Shown: positions 23,630 to 31,616 of the stretch, one piece after another
Numbering within the stretch: position 1 is the first letter of the stretch
Layout of the letters: each line of letters starts with the position of its first letter
NCBI GenBank assembly: GCA_036273675.1
Contig: DASUHD010000015.1
Location: forward strand, 1-40,610
DNA length: 40,610 nucleotides
DNA from: DAHUXT01 sp036273675
GTDB lineage: Bacteria; Chloroflexota; Ktedonobacteria; Ktedonobacterales; JADMIN01
Reading direction: 5' to 3'
Program-made: the position numbers and the translations under genes
Notes under the pieces: model-generated
Seen by the model: only the letters and a program-made list of their open reading frames with translations
What the model was told of the DNA's origin: nothing
The model's database searches: none

Positions 23630-24754
23630 ATGCGCATCGCTCAAATCGCCCCGCTTCAAGTCGCCGTTCCACCGCACGGGTACGGGGGTACGGAGCGTGT
23701 GGTGTATGAGCTGACGGAGGCGCTTGTCCACCTTGGCCATGAGGTGACGCTGTTTGCCAGCGGCGATTCACACACGAGCGCGCGGCTCGTCTCGACGCTG
23801 GAGCGTGCGATCAACTTCGACCCCGCGATGGACGTCACCGCGTACCACATCGGCATGCTCGAGGATGTCTATGGAGATGCCGAGCGCTTTGACGTGATCC
23901 ATTCGCACCTGGACTATCTCACGCTGCCCTTCGCCCGCCGCTGCGCCACACCGACCGTGCTGACGCTGCACGGCGACCTTACCACGCTCAATGCCCAGAG
24001 CGCGTATCCACGCTACCCCAACGCCAACTATGTCTCGATCAGCAATGCCCAGCGCGCCAGCCTGCCCGACCTGCACTATGTCGCCACGATTCACCACGGC
24101 GTCGATGTCCAGAGTTTCCCATTCGTCGCCGAGCCAGGGGAGTATCTCGCCTTCGTCGGCCGCATGTCGTCCGAAAAGCGCCCCGATGCCGCCATCGAGA
24201 TCGCCCTGCGCGCCGGAATCCCGCTCAAACTTGCCGCCAAGGTCGATCATCACGAGATGCCATACTTCGATGGAGTGATCCGTCCCCTGCTCAACCACCC
24301 GCTGATCGAGTGGCTGGGCGAGGTCGATGAGGCGGCGAAGCGCGATCTGATGGCGCATGCCCTGGCGCTGCTCATGCCCATCGGCTGGCACGAGCCGTTT
24401 GGCATGGTCTTCATCGAGGCGCTGGCCTGCGGCACCCCCGTGCTCACCTGCCCAACTGGCGCCGCGCCGGAACTGCTGGAAGACGGCGTGACGGGCTACA
24501 GCAGCATGGACAAAGAGACACTCGTGGCCGCCGCGCGGAGCGTCTCGCGCATCTCACGGCAAGGGTGCCGCGACTACGCGCTGCAACGGTTCGATACGCG
24601 CGTGATGGCGGCGAAATACCTCGCCGTCTACCAGCAGGCGCTGGGAAACGAGCGCCTGCTGCTTCCGTGGGCCAGAGAACTGCCCGTGGTTGGCTTAGAT
24701 GACGTCAATGACGCCAACGACACCGATGAGACGTACAACTCGCATCACCACTGA
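23630..24754 (+). CDS. Glycosyltransferase family 4
   Basis: A 374-residue GT-B fold enzyme. The N-terminal acceptor domain opens MRIAQIAPLQVAVPP and has GGTERVVYELTEALVHLGHEV (residues 19-39). The C-terminal donor domain has the glycosyltransferase EX7E motif in HEPFGMVFIEALACGTPV (about 262-279), the retaining GT4 pattern. The last 20 residues are an Asp/Asn/His-rich tail. ATG 23630 follows CGGAGG closely. It converges with the glucosidase gene and overlaps its 3' end by 10 bp. Transfer from a nucleotide sugar to a glycan or lipid is expected; the exact acceptor is unknown. Confidence 0.87.
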   Translation: MRIAQIAPLQVAVPPHGYGGTERVVYELTEALVHLGHEVTLFASGDSHTSARLVSTLERAINFDPAMDVTAYHIGMLEDVYGDAERFDVIHSHLDYLTLPFARRCATPTVLTLHGDLTTLNAQSAYPRYPNANYVSISNAQRASLPDLHYVATIHHGVDVQSFPFVAEPGEYLAFVGRMSSEKRPDAAIEIALRAGIPLKLAAKVDHHEMPYFDGVIRPLLNHPLIEWLGEVDEAAKRDLMAHALALLMPIGWHEPFGMVFIEALACGTPVLTCPTGAAPELLEDGVTGYSSMDKETLVAAARSVSRISRQGCRDYALQRFDTRVMAAKYLAVYQQALGNERLLLPWARELPVVGLDDVNDANDTDETYNSHHH

Positions 24755-26865
24755 CCGGCGATAACGAAGCGTGTCTCTTCAGGCTCCGGCGCGGAGATTT
24801 TCAGCTTCGTCAGGTCAATACGCCCGCGCCCAAACGCATCAACATGCCCCCAGCGGCCAGGGATATCGAGCAGCTGGATCTCGGCAATCTCGGTGGGGAG
24901 CGCGGGATCTACCAGCAGCCGGTCGGCGACCGGTTCGAGACCGAGCAGCGCGCGGAGAATGAGCAGCGGCGCCCCCGTTGACCACGCCTGTGGGCTGCAC
25001 GCCGTTGGGTATTCGACGGGGAACTGGGTGCGTTCGCGGCGATAGCCGCCGAAGGCCTCTGGCAGCCGCCCCCGGAAGAACTGCGCCGCCTCCAGGATGC
25101 CGTAGCCGACGCGCGCCGCCTCGTCACGGTAGCCATAGCGCCGCAGGCCCAGCGCGATGAACGAGTTGTCGAACGGCCAGACGGTTCCGACGTGGTACCC
25201 AATTGGGTTGTACGCGCCCTCACCCTCGGCCATCGTCCGAATGCCCCAGCCAGAGAAGAGCTTGTCGCTCATCAAGTGTTGCACGCAGTCCGCCGCCTTC
25301 TCGTCATCGGCAATCCCGCTCCACAGCAGGTGTCCGATGTTCGAGGTCAGCGAGTCCACCTGACGTCCATCTCCGTCGATGGCGAGGGCGAAGAATTTTC
25401 GATCGGGGATCCAGTAATCGCGATTGAACCGCAGCTTCAGCTCCACGGCCTCCCGGTCCAGGCGCTCGGCCAGGGTATGATCGCCCCAAATCTCGCGCGC
25501 GAGCCGTGCGCACCGCACCTTCGCGTCGTAGGCGTAGCCCTGAATCTCACAGGTCGCGCGGGGCAGCTTGGAGAGCGTGCCATCGGCGAAGACAATGGAG
25601 TTCCAGGAATCTTTCCAGCACTGGTTTTCCAGGCCCGTCTCTTCATTGCGGCGCGCATACTCGATGTAGCCGTCCCCATTGCGGTCGCCGTAGTTATCGA
25701 TCCATTCGAGGGCCTGGCGCGCATTCGGCTCGAGCCGCCGCACCAGCTCGATATCGCCGGTCCACCGCTCGTATTCGTCGAGGAGCACGAGGAACAGCGG
25801 CGTCACGTCGGCTGAGCCGTAGTAGGGCGAGTGCGGGCGTTCGAGAAACGCGGTCATCTCGCCGAAGCGCTGCTCGTGCATGATCTTACCCGGCTCCTCG
25901 TCGCGGAAGTCATCCACGCGCCGACCCTGGCGTCCCGCGAGAGTGCGCAGCGTCGACTCTGCCAAATCCGGCGCGAACGGCAGCGCCTGAAGGCTCGTCA
26001 GCACGCTATCGCGCCCGAACACCGTCATAAACCAGGGCAACCCCGCCGCTGGCAGCGCCGCGCCCGGCACGCCCAGGGGATAGAAGCGCAACGCCGCGAG
26101 GTCCACCAGGCTCCGCTTATAGGTATCGGTGAGCGTCTCCCACTCGCAGACCAGCCGGGGCGCATCGGCAATCCAGTCATCCAGACCCTTCCGCATATCA
26201 GGATGGGCCTGCTCCTCCGCCGAGTGATATTTGGCCGTCGGATAGCCGATCCCCTTGAAGATCTTGCCCAGCGAGACATCCAGGCCGGTATCCCACTGGC
26301 CATGTGGCTCGATATGCGCGTGGTAGGTCAGGGTGGGCGCGTTCGTCTCGGTGTTCGCGATCTTGGCCGGGACGGTCGAGGTAATCCAGGTCTCGCGCTC
26401 ATAGGTCTCGCGACGATAGCCCAGCACAAGGCGGCCGTCGGTGACGGTGGTGTAGAATTCGCCCTTCTTGGCGAGCTTGTCCTTCACCTCAAAGAGGTCC
26501 GCGAAATCCGATCCAGCCTCGATCTTCACCTCCAGGTCCACGGCTTTGGCGCTGTGATTCAGGATGATCAGGTCCTCGTGGAACCCATTGCCAACCGCGC
26601 GCTTACGGATGATCGAGAGGTCGGCGTCCACGTAGATGGTTCCGGTTCCCGGCACAAGGAAGAACTGAGCCGAAAAATACTGGAGATCGTCGGTCGAGAG
26701 CGAGTTCGGCGTCGTGCCATCGATGGTGAGACGCCAGCGCGAGAGGTAGCGTGTGTCAAAGGCGAACAATCCGGTCGTGTCGGTAGGGGTCGCGTCGATA
26801 TCGCCGCGCAGATCGCTGACGACGAACGTGTTCCCTTCGAGGATGCTGACGGTGTTACCAGCCAT
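24745..26865 (-). CDS. Glycogen-debranching-type amylo-alpha-1,6-glucosidase
   Basis: A 706-residue protein starting MAGNTVSILEGNTFVVSDLRGD. Residues about 8-200 form the N-terminal beta-rich 'bis-MGD/GDE_N' domain (IDATPTDTTGLFAFDTRYLSRWRL). Residues about 250-690 form an (alpha/alpha)6 glucosidase barrel with PLGVPGAALPAAGLPWFMTVFGRDSVLTSLQAL, the conserved approach to the active site, and YAYDAKVRCARLAREIWG. Such enzymes act on alpha-1,6 branches or other alpha-glucans. The start is ATG 26865 because AAGGAG lies seven bases upstream; the alternative 26883 Met has no ribosome site. It overlaps the convergent GT4 by 10 bp. Substrate (glycogen or a related glucan) is inferred. Confidence 0.85.
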   Translation of the reverse strand: MAGNTVSILEGNTFVVSDLRGDIDATPTDTTGLFAFDTRYLSRWRLTIDGTTPNSLSTDDLQYFSAQFFLVPGTGTIYVDADLSIIRKRAVGNGFHEDLIILNHSAKAVDLEVKIEAGSDFADLFEVKDKLAKKGEFYTTVTDGRLVLGYRRETYERETWITSTVPAKIANTETNAPTLTYHAHIEPHGQWDTGLDVSLGKIFKGIGYPTAKYHSAEEQAHPDMRKGLDDWIADAPRLVCEWETLTDTYKRSLVDLAALRFYPLGVPGAALPAAGLPWFMTVFGRDSVLTSLQALPFAPDLAESTLRTLAGRQGRRVDDFRDEEPGKIMHEQRFGEMTAFLERPHSPYYGSADVTPLFLVLLDEYERWTGDIELVRRLEPNARQALEWIDNYGDRNGDGYIEYARRNEETGLENQCWKDSWNSIVFADGTLSKLPRATCEIQGYAYDAKVRCARLAREIWGDHTLAERLDREAVELKLRFNRDYWIPDRKFFALAIDGDGRQVDSLTSNIGHLLWSGIADDEKAADCVQHLMSDKLFSGWGIRTMAEGEGAYNPIGYHVGTVWPFDNSFIALGLRRYGYRDEAARVGYGILEAAQFFRGRLPEAFGGYRRERTQFPVEYPTACSPQAWSTGAPLLILRALLGLEPVADRLLVDPALPTEIAEIQLLDIPGRWGHVDAFGRGRIDLTKLKISAPEPEETRFVIAGQW

Positions 26866-26923
26866 AGCCTTCTCCTTGGACATGCATCAATCCGCGACGC
26901 GGACGATCATGGACTATCGGGAA

Positions 26924-27358
26924 CTAACGCGGCTGAGCGCCGGGCATGCCGACGGGATCGAAGGTCACACTTCCTAATAGGGAGGTGGCGAAGCCAATGT
27001 TCCCAGTGACCGTCACCAGACCCTGCAGAAACGCCGCAAAGACGTTCAGGTCGCCCTCATGATGGACGATGCGCAGAAAGTCCTGCGCGGAGCATGCCAA
27101 AGTGCAGTCGGCAGGCTCGTTCTCAGGCGCGTCGTGTGTGATGGTGGGCAGACCGTTCGTGATAGTCGCGCGCCAGATCCCTGCGTCAGTGATGTTGAAT
27201 ACACACGTGCCAGAGACCGCCCGCAGCCGCGGCTGAACGCCGAGCGCCGCCACCCTGTCGAAAAAACCCACTATCTCGGCGACGGCTGGCTGCCCGCCTG
27301 TTTGTCCAGGCGCCTGTTGCGTTGGTTGCGCCGGTTGTCTCACATCATCGTTGCTCAC
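26924..27358 (-). CDS. SCP2 sterol-carrier-domain protein
   Basis: A 144-residue protein. After a Gln/Pro-rich leader of about 30 residues, the rest is one SCP2-like domain: helix VAEIVGFFDRVAALGVQP, strands GTCVFNITDAGIWRATITNG, then DCTLACSAQDFLRIVHHEGDLNVFAAFLQGLVTVTGNIGFATSL, the classical hydrophobic-pocket motif ending before a short tail. SCP2 domains bind lipids or acyl groups. The start is GTG 27358, chosen because GAGGG precedes it by seven bases; the frame continues 290 bp upstream but with non-coding composition. It lies upstream of the glucosidase gene in the same direction (58 bp). Confidence 0.78.
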   Translation of the reverse strand: MSNDDVRQPAQPTQQAPGQTGGQPAVAEIVGFFDRVAALGVQPRLRAVSGTCVFNITDAGIWRATITNGLPTITHDAPENEPADCTLACSAQDFLRIVHHEGDLNVFAAFLQGLVTVTGNIGFATSLLGSVTFDPVGMPGAQPR

Positions 27359-27862
27359 ACTATTGCCCTCACTTTCTCGACTTCGCGACGATAGCTGAAC
27401 GACCCACTTCCCCGGTGGCATGGCGAGGCAGCGGATGTGCATACACTCACCGCTTTTCCCGTCAGTGTAGGGCGTAGATGTCGTTGATTCGCCCGGCGCA
27501 GGGGGCATCTTTGAGGTCAGTCTTGGCCCCCGCCCGACGGGGGTGGGTCCTCTGGCCGTCGGGTGAGCGTCTCCCCATAGGAGCGCCCTGAAGTTGGTCA
27601 TGCGCAGCGCCGCCGATGCCCATGCCAGCGACACGCAAGGCGCTCGCACTGACCTTGAAGCTAGTCGTCAACAGCCATCTGGGCGAGTGCTGAACTAGTC
27701 TGTGAAATGCTCCTTGCGCATGGGGTATCGGCTTATGCAGTCACTTATAGTAGAAGCACTGAATTTCCCTAGCCCTAACCAGAGCTTGCCAGAGCGCTAG
27801 CAAACGCCGATGAGGGTATCTGCGGTTCGCGCGCCCTCCCACATCCCGCGAAGGAGACGATC
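27359..27862. other. Intergenic region between divergent genes, possible decayed coding remnant
   Basis: This 504-bp gap lies between the SCP2 gene (minus) and the Asp23 operon (plus). On the minus strand, frames over 27460-27670 run for about 60 codons with Gly/Thr/Pro/Arg-rich content (GDAHPTARGPTPVGRG) of the kind found at the ends of insertion-sequence proteins, but without a start, ribosome site or recognisable domain. I treat it as a possible remnant only. A GC-rich stem (CCCCCG/CGGGGG, about 27529-27543) lies inside it. A TATAGT hexamer at 27746-27751 could be a -10 for the Asp23 operon but has no matching -35. Confidence 0.35.
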
Positions 27863-28360
27863 ATGTCCGAAGCACGCATGGAGCCAGATGCCAAACGGTC
27901 GAACACCCCAACCGCCACAACATCACGATCGTCCGCCGATAGCGCGCTTGTCCCGACGCAGCAGACAGATGCTGTCCAGCTGGATACTGGCCAGGGGAAG
28001 ACAGTCATCTCCGACAGTGTGGTCGCGAAGATCGTCGCGGCGGCGGCCCGTGAGATTGATGGCGTGCATGACCTTGTCCCGATGGGTGCGGGAGCCACCA
28101 TCGCTGGCTTCGCCGGACGCCTTGCCCGGTCCGACCAGCGGACCACGGGCGTGAGCGTCGAGGTGGGGCAGCGCGAGGCTGCGGTAGACCTAAATATGAC
28201 GGTTGACTATGGTGTCAACATCCCACAGGTCGCCGACGCGGTGCGCCAGAACATCGTGGAGCGCGTGCGCGGCATGACTGGCCTCACCGTCAAAGAGGTG
28301 AACATCAACGCGGCTGACCTCTATTTCGCTCAGGAGTCTGAGGCGCCACGCGTGCAGTAG
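27863..28360 (+). CDS. Asp23/Gls24 family envelope stress protein
   Basis: A 165-residue soluble protein. After a disordered Ser/Thr-rich leader (about 40 residues) comes one Asp23 domain: KTVISDSVVAKIVAAAAREIDGVHDLVPMG, a Gly/Ala-rich helix, then GVSVEVGQREAAVDLNMTVDYGVNIPQVADAVRQNIVERVRGMTGLTVKEVNINAADLYF. The alternation of AAREIDGV and VNI-type elements is diagnostic. In Firmicutes Asp23 is abundant and is anchored at the membrane by AmaP. ATG 27863 follows AAGGAG. It is first in a five-gene operon with the next gene 33 bp away. Confidence 0.9.
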   Translation: MSEARMEPDAKRSNTPTATTSRSSADSALVPTQQTDAVQLDTGQGKTVISDSVVAKIVAAAAREIDGVHDLVPMGAGATIAGFAGRLARSDQRTTGVSVEVGQREAAVDLNMTVDYGVNIPQVADAVRQNIVERVRGMTGLTVKEVNINAADLYFAQESEAPRVQ

Positions 28361-28393
28361 CGCGTTGGCACGGAAACGGAGGAGCGCAAGCGC

Positions 28394-28870
28394 ATGCCAC
28401 ACGCCACCGTCACGCGGTCAGCGGCGCACCCTACGGCATCCGCATCGGCAACTGCGCCACGCGAGACCGCGACCACACCGCGAGAAGGCCCGGCGAACCA
28501 CGTGAGTGATTTCACCATTGCCACCGCCGCCGCAGAGGCAATCCGCGCGGCGCCTGGGGTCGTAGATATCAGCCCAGGCGTCTTCGCGCTGGTGGCAACC
28601 TATGGCGCGGGGAAGCGGCTGGTCGGTATCGTCGTCCGCCATCTCGCCACGGACCAGATCGTACTCGAAGCCCATGTGGTTCTGAGCGAAGCCTACTGCA
28701 ATGAGATGTCAGCAGCCGCCGCCACGGGTTCGGTCACGCGCGGGACGGAGGGAGGGAGCGTCCTGGGCGATATCGCCGACCGCATCCGTGAGGCGGCGCA
28801 TGCTGGCCTGCGGGATATGATCTCGCCGCCACTCGCGCGGGTTGACGTGTACATCGACGATCTGCGCTAG
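28394..28870 (+). CDS. Divergent Asp23-like protein
   Basis: A 158-residue protein, second in the operon. It has a disordered Thr/Ala/Pro leader of about 35 residues and then a domain with the same secondary-structure order as Asp23 (FTIATAAAEAIRAAPGVVDIS, then GIVVRHLATDQIVLEAHVVLSE, and C-terminal RIREAAHAGLRDMISPPLARVDVYIDDL). It has an Ala/Gly/Thr-rich insertion (SAAAATGSVTRGTEGGSV) where Asp23 has a compact turn. I infer it is an Asp23 relative that has diverged; direct family assignment is uncertain. ATG 28394 follows GGAGGAGC with a rather long spacing. Confidence 0.65.
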   Translation: MPHATVTRSAAHPTASASATAPRETATTPREGPANHVSDFTIATAAAEAIRAAPGVVDISPGVFALVATYGAGKRLVGIVVRHLATDQIVLEAHVVLSEAYCNEMSAAAATGSVTRGTEGGSVLGDIADRIREAAHAGLRDMISPPLARVDVYIDDLR

Positions 28871-28912
28871 ACAACGCGGGGCGCGTACGATGGCGCGCTG
28901 GAGGTTAGAGGC

Positions 28913-29527
28913 ATGAATATCTTCAACCGCATCGTCATGCTCGTACTGAGCCTCATCCTGTTGGCGTTCGGCGCCACCACCTTCCTCTTGCTCACCGGCA
29001 TCATTGTGCCTGAGAACTCATATCTGCGCTCCATCCTCGCGCTCTACAGCGCATGGCGGGCGGTCGCGCTATTGCGCGGGGCGACGACGAACCTCGCCGT
29101 CCTCATCGCGCTGCTGCTGGCAATTGTCGGGCTGGTGCTGGTCATCCTGGAGCTGCTGCCAATTGGGCGATTGTTCCGGCAACGGCGCGAACCAAAGCAG
29201 TATGTCGTCCGCCAGGATAGTCTGGGGCAGGTGACGCTTGGGCGTACGATGGTGCGCGATCTCGTGCAGCATGTGGCGGAAGATGTGCCGGGGGTGGTGC
29301 ACGCCGACGAACCAGAGGTGAAGGACAGCGCGGATGGCCTCCGTATCTCGACGCGCGCATCGCTGGCCTGGGATGCCGATGCGCCAGCGGTCGGGCAACA
29401 GCTTCAGGAGCGCGTCAAAGACTCCGTGCAGACGCAGCTTGGGTTACCGGTCGCCGAGGTGCATGTGACGGCCCAGACCACCCCGGTGGTCAAAGACCAG
29501 CGCCGCCGCACGCCGCGCGTGGCGTAG
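28913..29527 (+). CDS. amaP: AmaP-like alkaline shock response membrane anchor protein
   Basis: A 204-residue protein. Two N-terminal membrane helices (VMLVLSLILLAFGATTFLLL, and NLAVLIALLLAIVGLVLVIL) are followed by a basic linker (RLFRQRREPKQ) and an Asp23-like C-terminal domain. In Staphylococcus AmaP anchors Asp23 to the membrane through this C-terminal region, so this gene's place next to two Asp23-type genes fits. ATG 28913 follows GGAGG/AGAGG; the gap to the upstream gene is 42 bp. Anchor function here is inferred from family and context. Confidence 0.82.
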   Translation: MNIFNRIVMLVLSLILLAFGATTFLLLTGIIVPENSYLRSILALYSAWRAVALLRGATTNLAVLIALLLAIVGLVLVILELLPIGRLFRQRREPKQYVVRQDSLGQVTLGRTMVRDLVQHVAEDVPGVVHADEPEVKDSADGLRISTRASLAWDADAPAVGQQLQERVKDSVQTQLGLPVAEVHVTAQTTPVVKDQRRRTPRVA

Positions 29528-29584
29528 CCTCAGCCCAATGCGCAGATGAGAGAGGCCGACAGGTTCAGGAGGGGTAACAACACC

Positions 29585-29791
29585 ATGACATCAGCACAAA
29601 CACGCGGTCTTATGATCGGTCTGGCGCTCGGCGTCGTCTGGGCGTGGCTGGGGTTCGGCGCCATGGTGCTCACTGGCGTCCTCGCCATCGTCGGCTGGCT
29701 GATTGGCACGGCAATCAACAGCCTCAGCGCGGGCAATATCAATCTCGCCGATCTCTGGAGTGACCTGCAAGGGCGGCGCTCGCAGTCCTGA
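29585..29791 (+). CDS. Small DUF2273/GlsB-like membrane protein
   Basis: A 68-residue protein with two short hydrophobic helices (LMIGLALGVVWAWLGFGA and MVLTGVLAIVGWLIGTAI), an Asp/Leu/Trp segment (LADLWSDL) and a basic tail. This is the layout of DUF2273/GlsB proteins, which accompany Asp23 and AmaP in many Gram-positive genomes. ATG 29585 is chosen over 29546 because AGGAGGGG lies 10 bases upstream and the extra N-terminus is polar. It lies 57 bp after amaP and 30 bp before the DUF202 gene. Confidence 0.8.
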   Translation: MTSAQTRGLMIGLALGVVWAWLGFGAMVLTGVLAIVGWLIGTAINSLSAGNINLADLWSDLQGRRSQS

Positions 29792-29821
29792 ACCGCTCCA
29801 CACATGTGACGGGGGAGCCAG

Positions 29822-30238
29822 ATGGCGGGTGAGCCGGACACGGATGAGACCGTCGACAAACCGTCCACCAGCGAGCGCCCACCTGGCGATGTCGTCCGTG
29901 ACCATCTTGCCAACAAGCGCACCATGCTCGCCTGGGCGCGCACCGGCATCGCGGTGATGGCGCTGGGATTCGTGGTGGCGCGGTTTGGTCTGTTGCTGCG
30001 CGAGCTACGATTGGCGCTGCCACGCCATCTTCCCGAGGGCGTCTCCACCGTCTTCGGCACGACGCTGGTTGTGATTGGCGGCATCCTGGTCCTCCTTGCC
30101 GGGGTGGACTATCTCCGCACCGGGCAGGCTATCGACCAGCACATGTATCGCTGGTCCCCCGCCCTGGAATTTACCCTGAGCCTGCTACTGGTGCTGGCGG
30201 CTATCGTGCTGGCGGTCTATCTCATACTGACCAGTTGA
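29822..30238 (+). CDS. DUF202 family membrane protein
   Basis: A 138-residue protein with a polar 30-residue N-terminus, then HLANKRTMLAWARTGIAVMALGFVVARFGLLL, which carries the DUF202 motif (N-x-R-T-x-L-A-W-x-R-T), and two further helices (STVFGTTLVVIGGILVLLAG and FTLSLLLVLAAIVLAVYLIL). DUF202 proteins are uncharacterised membrane proteins found from bacteria to yeast. ATG 29822 directly follows GGGGGAG. It is the last gene of the Asp23 operon; a 6-bp stem-loop 74 bp further on may mark the end. Confidence 0.87.
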   Translation: MAGEPDTDETVDKPSTSERPPGDVVRDHLANKRTMLAWARTGIAVMALGFVVARFGLLLRELRLALPRHLPEGVSTVFGTTLVVIGGILVLLAGVDYLRTGQAIDQHMYRWSPALEFTLSLLLVLAAIVLAVYLILTS

Positions 30239-30311
30239 AGTCGGAGCAGCCGCCATACGGACTGCCCGTCAGGTGAGCTATACGCTCTCCCCGCGATGGA
30301 TGGCGACACTA

Positions 30312-30326
30312 GCCGGTGAAACCGGC
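30312..30326 (+). terminator. Stem-loop after the Asp23 operon
   Basis: A perfect 6-bp stem with 3-base loop (GCCGGT-GAA-ACCGGC), 74 bp after the DUF202 stop. It has no downstream T-run, so it may be a Rho-type or processing site rather than an intrinsic terminator. Confidence 0.3.
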
Positions 30327-30407
30327 CCGCAATACGTGGCAGTCGGAAACGTGGCAACCTACACTCCGTCACAGCGAACGTGATTCAAGCGGACCCTTTA
30401 CGCCAGA

Positions 30408-30459
30408 CAGATCCAAGACAGATCCAAGACAGATCCAAGACAGACCCAAGACAGACCCA
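30408..30459 (+). repeat. 11-bp tandem repeat upstream of the membrane lipoprotein gene
   Basis: Four 11-bp units (CAGATCCAAGA three times, then CAGACCCAAGA) and a partial fifth, ending about 50 bases before the ATG at 30511. A unit of about one DNA turn in a leader region could repeat a protein-binding site, or may be a slippage product. Confidence 0.75.
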
Positions 30460-30510
30460 TAGAAGCGCGCCTTGATGGCTGCTGTGTCAGGTCGGGAAGG
30501 AGTGTTGTCC

Positions 30511-31488
30511 ATGTTTGCCCGGTTGCCCCATTGGGCGCGTACAGGTCGGCGGCGGACGGTATGGCTGTCGCGTCGGCAAGGGTATCTCATTGCTTTGGCG
30601 GCACTGCTGGCCGCGGTCTTCTTATTGGGCGCGTGCGCCGTCAGCGCATCGGGAGAAGGACCAAGCGTCGTGGGCACGGTCCGCCCGCTCCCGACACTGG
30701 CTCAATCGACAAGGACCCAACTCGCCAACGCCGCATCCACGCCTCCTCTAGCAGCGGCAACCAAGGAACCAACCGCACAGTCCACGATCGCGCCTCGGCC
30801 GACTGCTACTCGACTCGCCGCCGCCGCATCCACGCCTCCGTTGGCAGCCGCGACGGCAACTGCGGAGCCAACGGCACGGCCAACGATCACACCTCGGCCC
30901 ACCGTGACACCGCAGGCTACAGCGACACCGCAACCAACGGCAACCCCACAGTCGACCGCGACACCCCAGGCTACGGCGACGCCCAACACAAGCGGGGTCA
31001 TCTTCTTCTCCGGCAAAACCAATTCTGACGCAGGCTTTGCCGTTCTGAGCATCGTCGTGCTGCTGCTCTGCTTCGCGGTAATCGGCCTCATCGTCTGGCT
31101 GGTCGCGCGGAACTCCGCAGCCAAGCATGCCGCCGCCCAGCAGCAAGCGGCTGCTTCCGCGGCGATGGCAGGGCCAGGGATGACACCAGGGATGACGCCT
31201 GGCCAGATGCCCCCACCTGGCCCACCGGGTACGCAGAGCGAATGGGAGCAGACCGAGCGTTATCGCACAGAGACGCCAGGAATGCCCAACACCTATCCTC
31301 AGGGGCCGCAAACGCCGCCCCCCGGCGGGCAGCCGCCATACCAGGGTGGCCAATCGTACCAGGGTGGGCAGCCCTACCAACAGGGTGGCCAACCATACCA
31401 GGGCGGACAGATGCCTGAACAGCCCAATCCGTATCAGCAGCGGGAACCGTACGAGCAGTATGAGCGCGAGCAGCGGGACGAATACTAG
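30511..31488 (+). CDS. Membrane protein with lipobox, Thr/Pro linker and Pro/Gln/Tyr-rich repeat tail
   Basis: A 325-residue protein starting MFARLPHW. A basic N-terminus leads to a hydrophobic helix ending in the lipobox FLLGAC. An extended low-complexity Thr/Ala/Pro linker follows (repeating TATPQ units), then a second helix (FAVLSIVVLLLCFAVIGLIVWLVA) and a 120-residue Gly/Pro/Gln/Tyr-rich tail with repeats of the form PYQGGQ. If the Cys is lipidated, the linker would be outside and the tail cytosolic. ATG 30511 is chosen because GAAGGAG is about nine bases upstream; TTG/ATG codons at 30472/30475 have no ribosome site. Family unknown; TATPQ linkers are common in Chloroflexota surface proteins. 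Confidence 0.72.
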   Translation: MFARLPHWARTGRRRTVWLSRRQGYLIALAALLAAVFLLGACAVSASGEGPSVVGTVRPLPTLAQSTRTQLANAASTPPLAAATKEPTAQSTIAPRPTATRLAAAASTPPLAAATATAEPTARPTITPRPTVTPQATATPQPTATPQSTATPQATATPNTSGVIFFSGKTNSDAGFAVLSIVVLLLCFAVIGLIVWLVARNSAAKHAAAQQQAAASAAMAGPGMTPGMTPGQMPPPGPPGTQSEWEQTERYRTETPGMPNTYPQGPQTPPPGGQPPYQGGQSYQGGQPYQQGGQPYQGGQMPEQPNPYQQREPYEQYEREQRDEY

Positions 31489-31616
31489 CGCCTGAGGCCC
31501 AATCATCCAATGCCGAACGGGTCGAAGCCGCATGCTGTACTGAACGTATCCTTCGGCAAGTGGCCTGTCATCGCGGCGCGGCCAGCACGAGCAAGCGAGC
31601 ATTGGAGTTCGCCAGC

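Noticed and set aside
25831..27009. Long plus-strand frame opposite the glucosidase gene
   Set aside because: It mirrors the high third-position GC of the real gene on the other strand. Its composition is His/Arg-rich and it has no ribosome binding site.
27460..27670. Possible insertion-sequence protein remnant (Gly/Thr/Pro/Arg-rich minus-strand frames)
   Set aside because: No catalytic motif, terminal repeats or start codon. Resemblance to transposase tails is from memory only.
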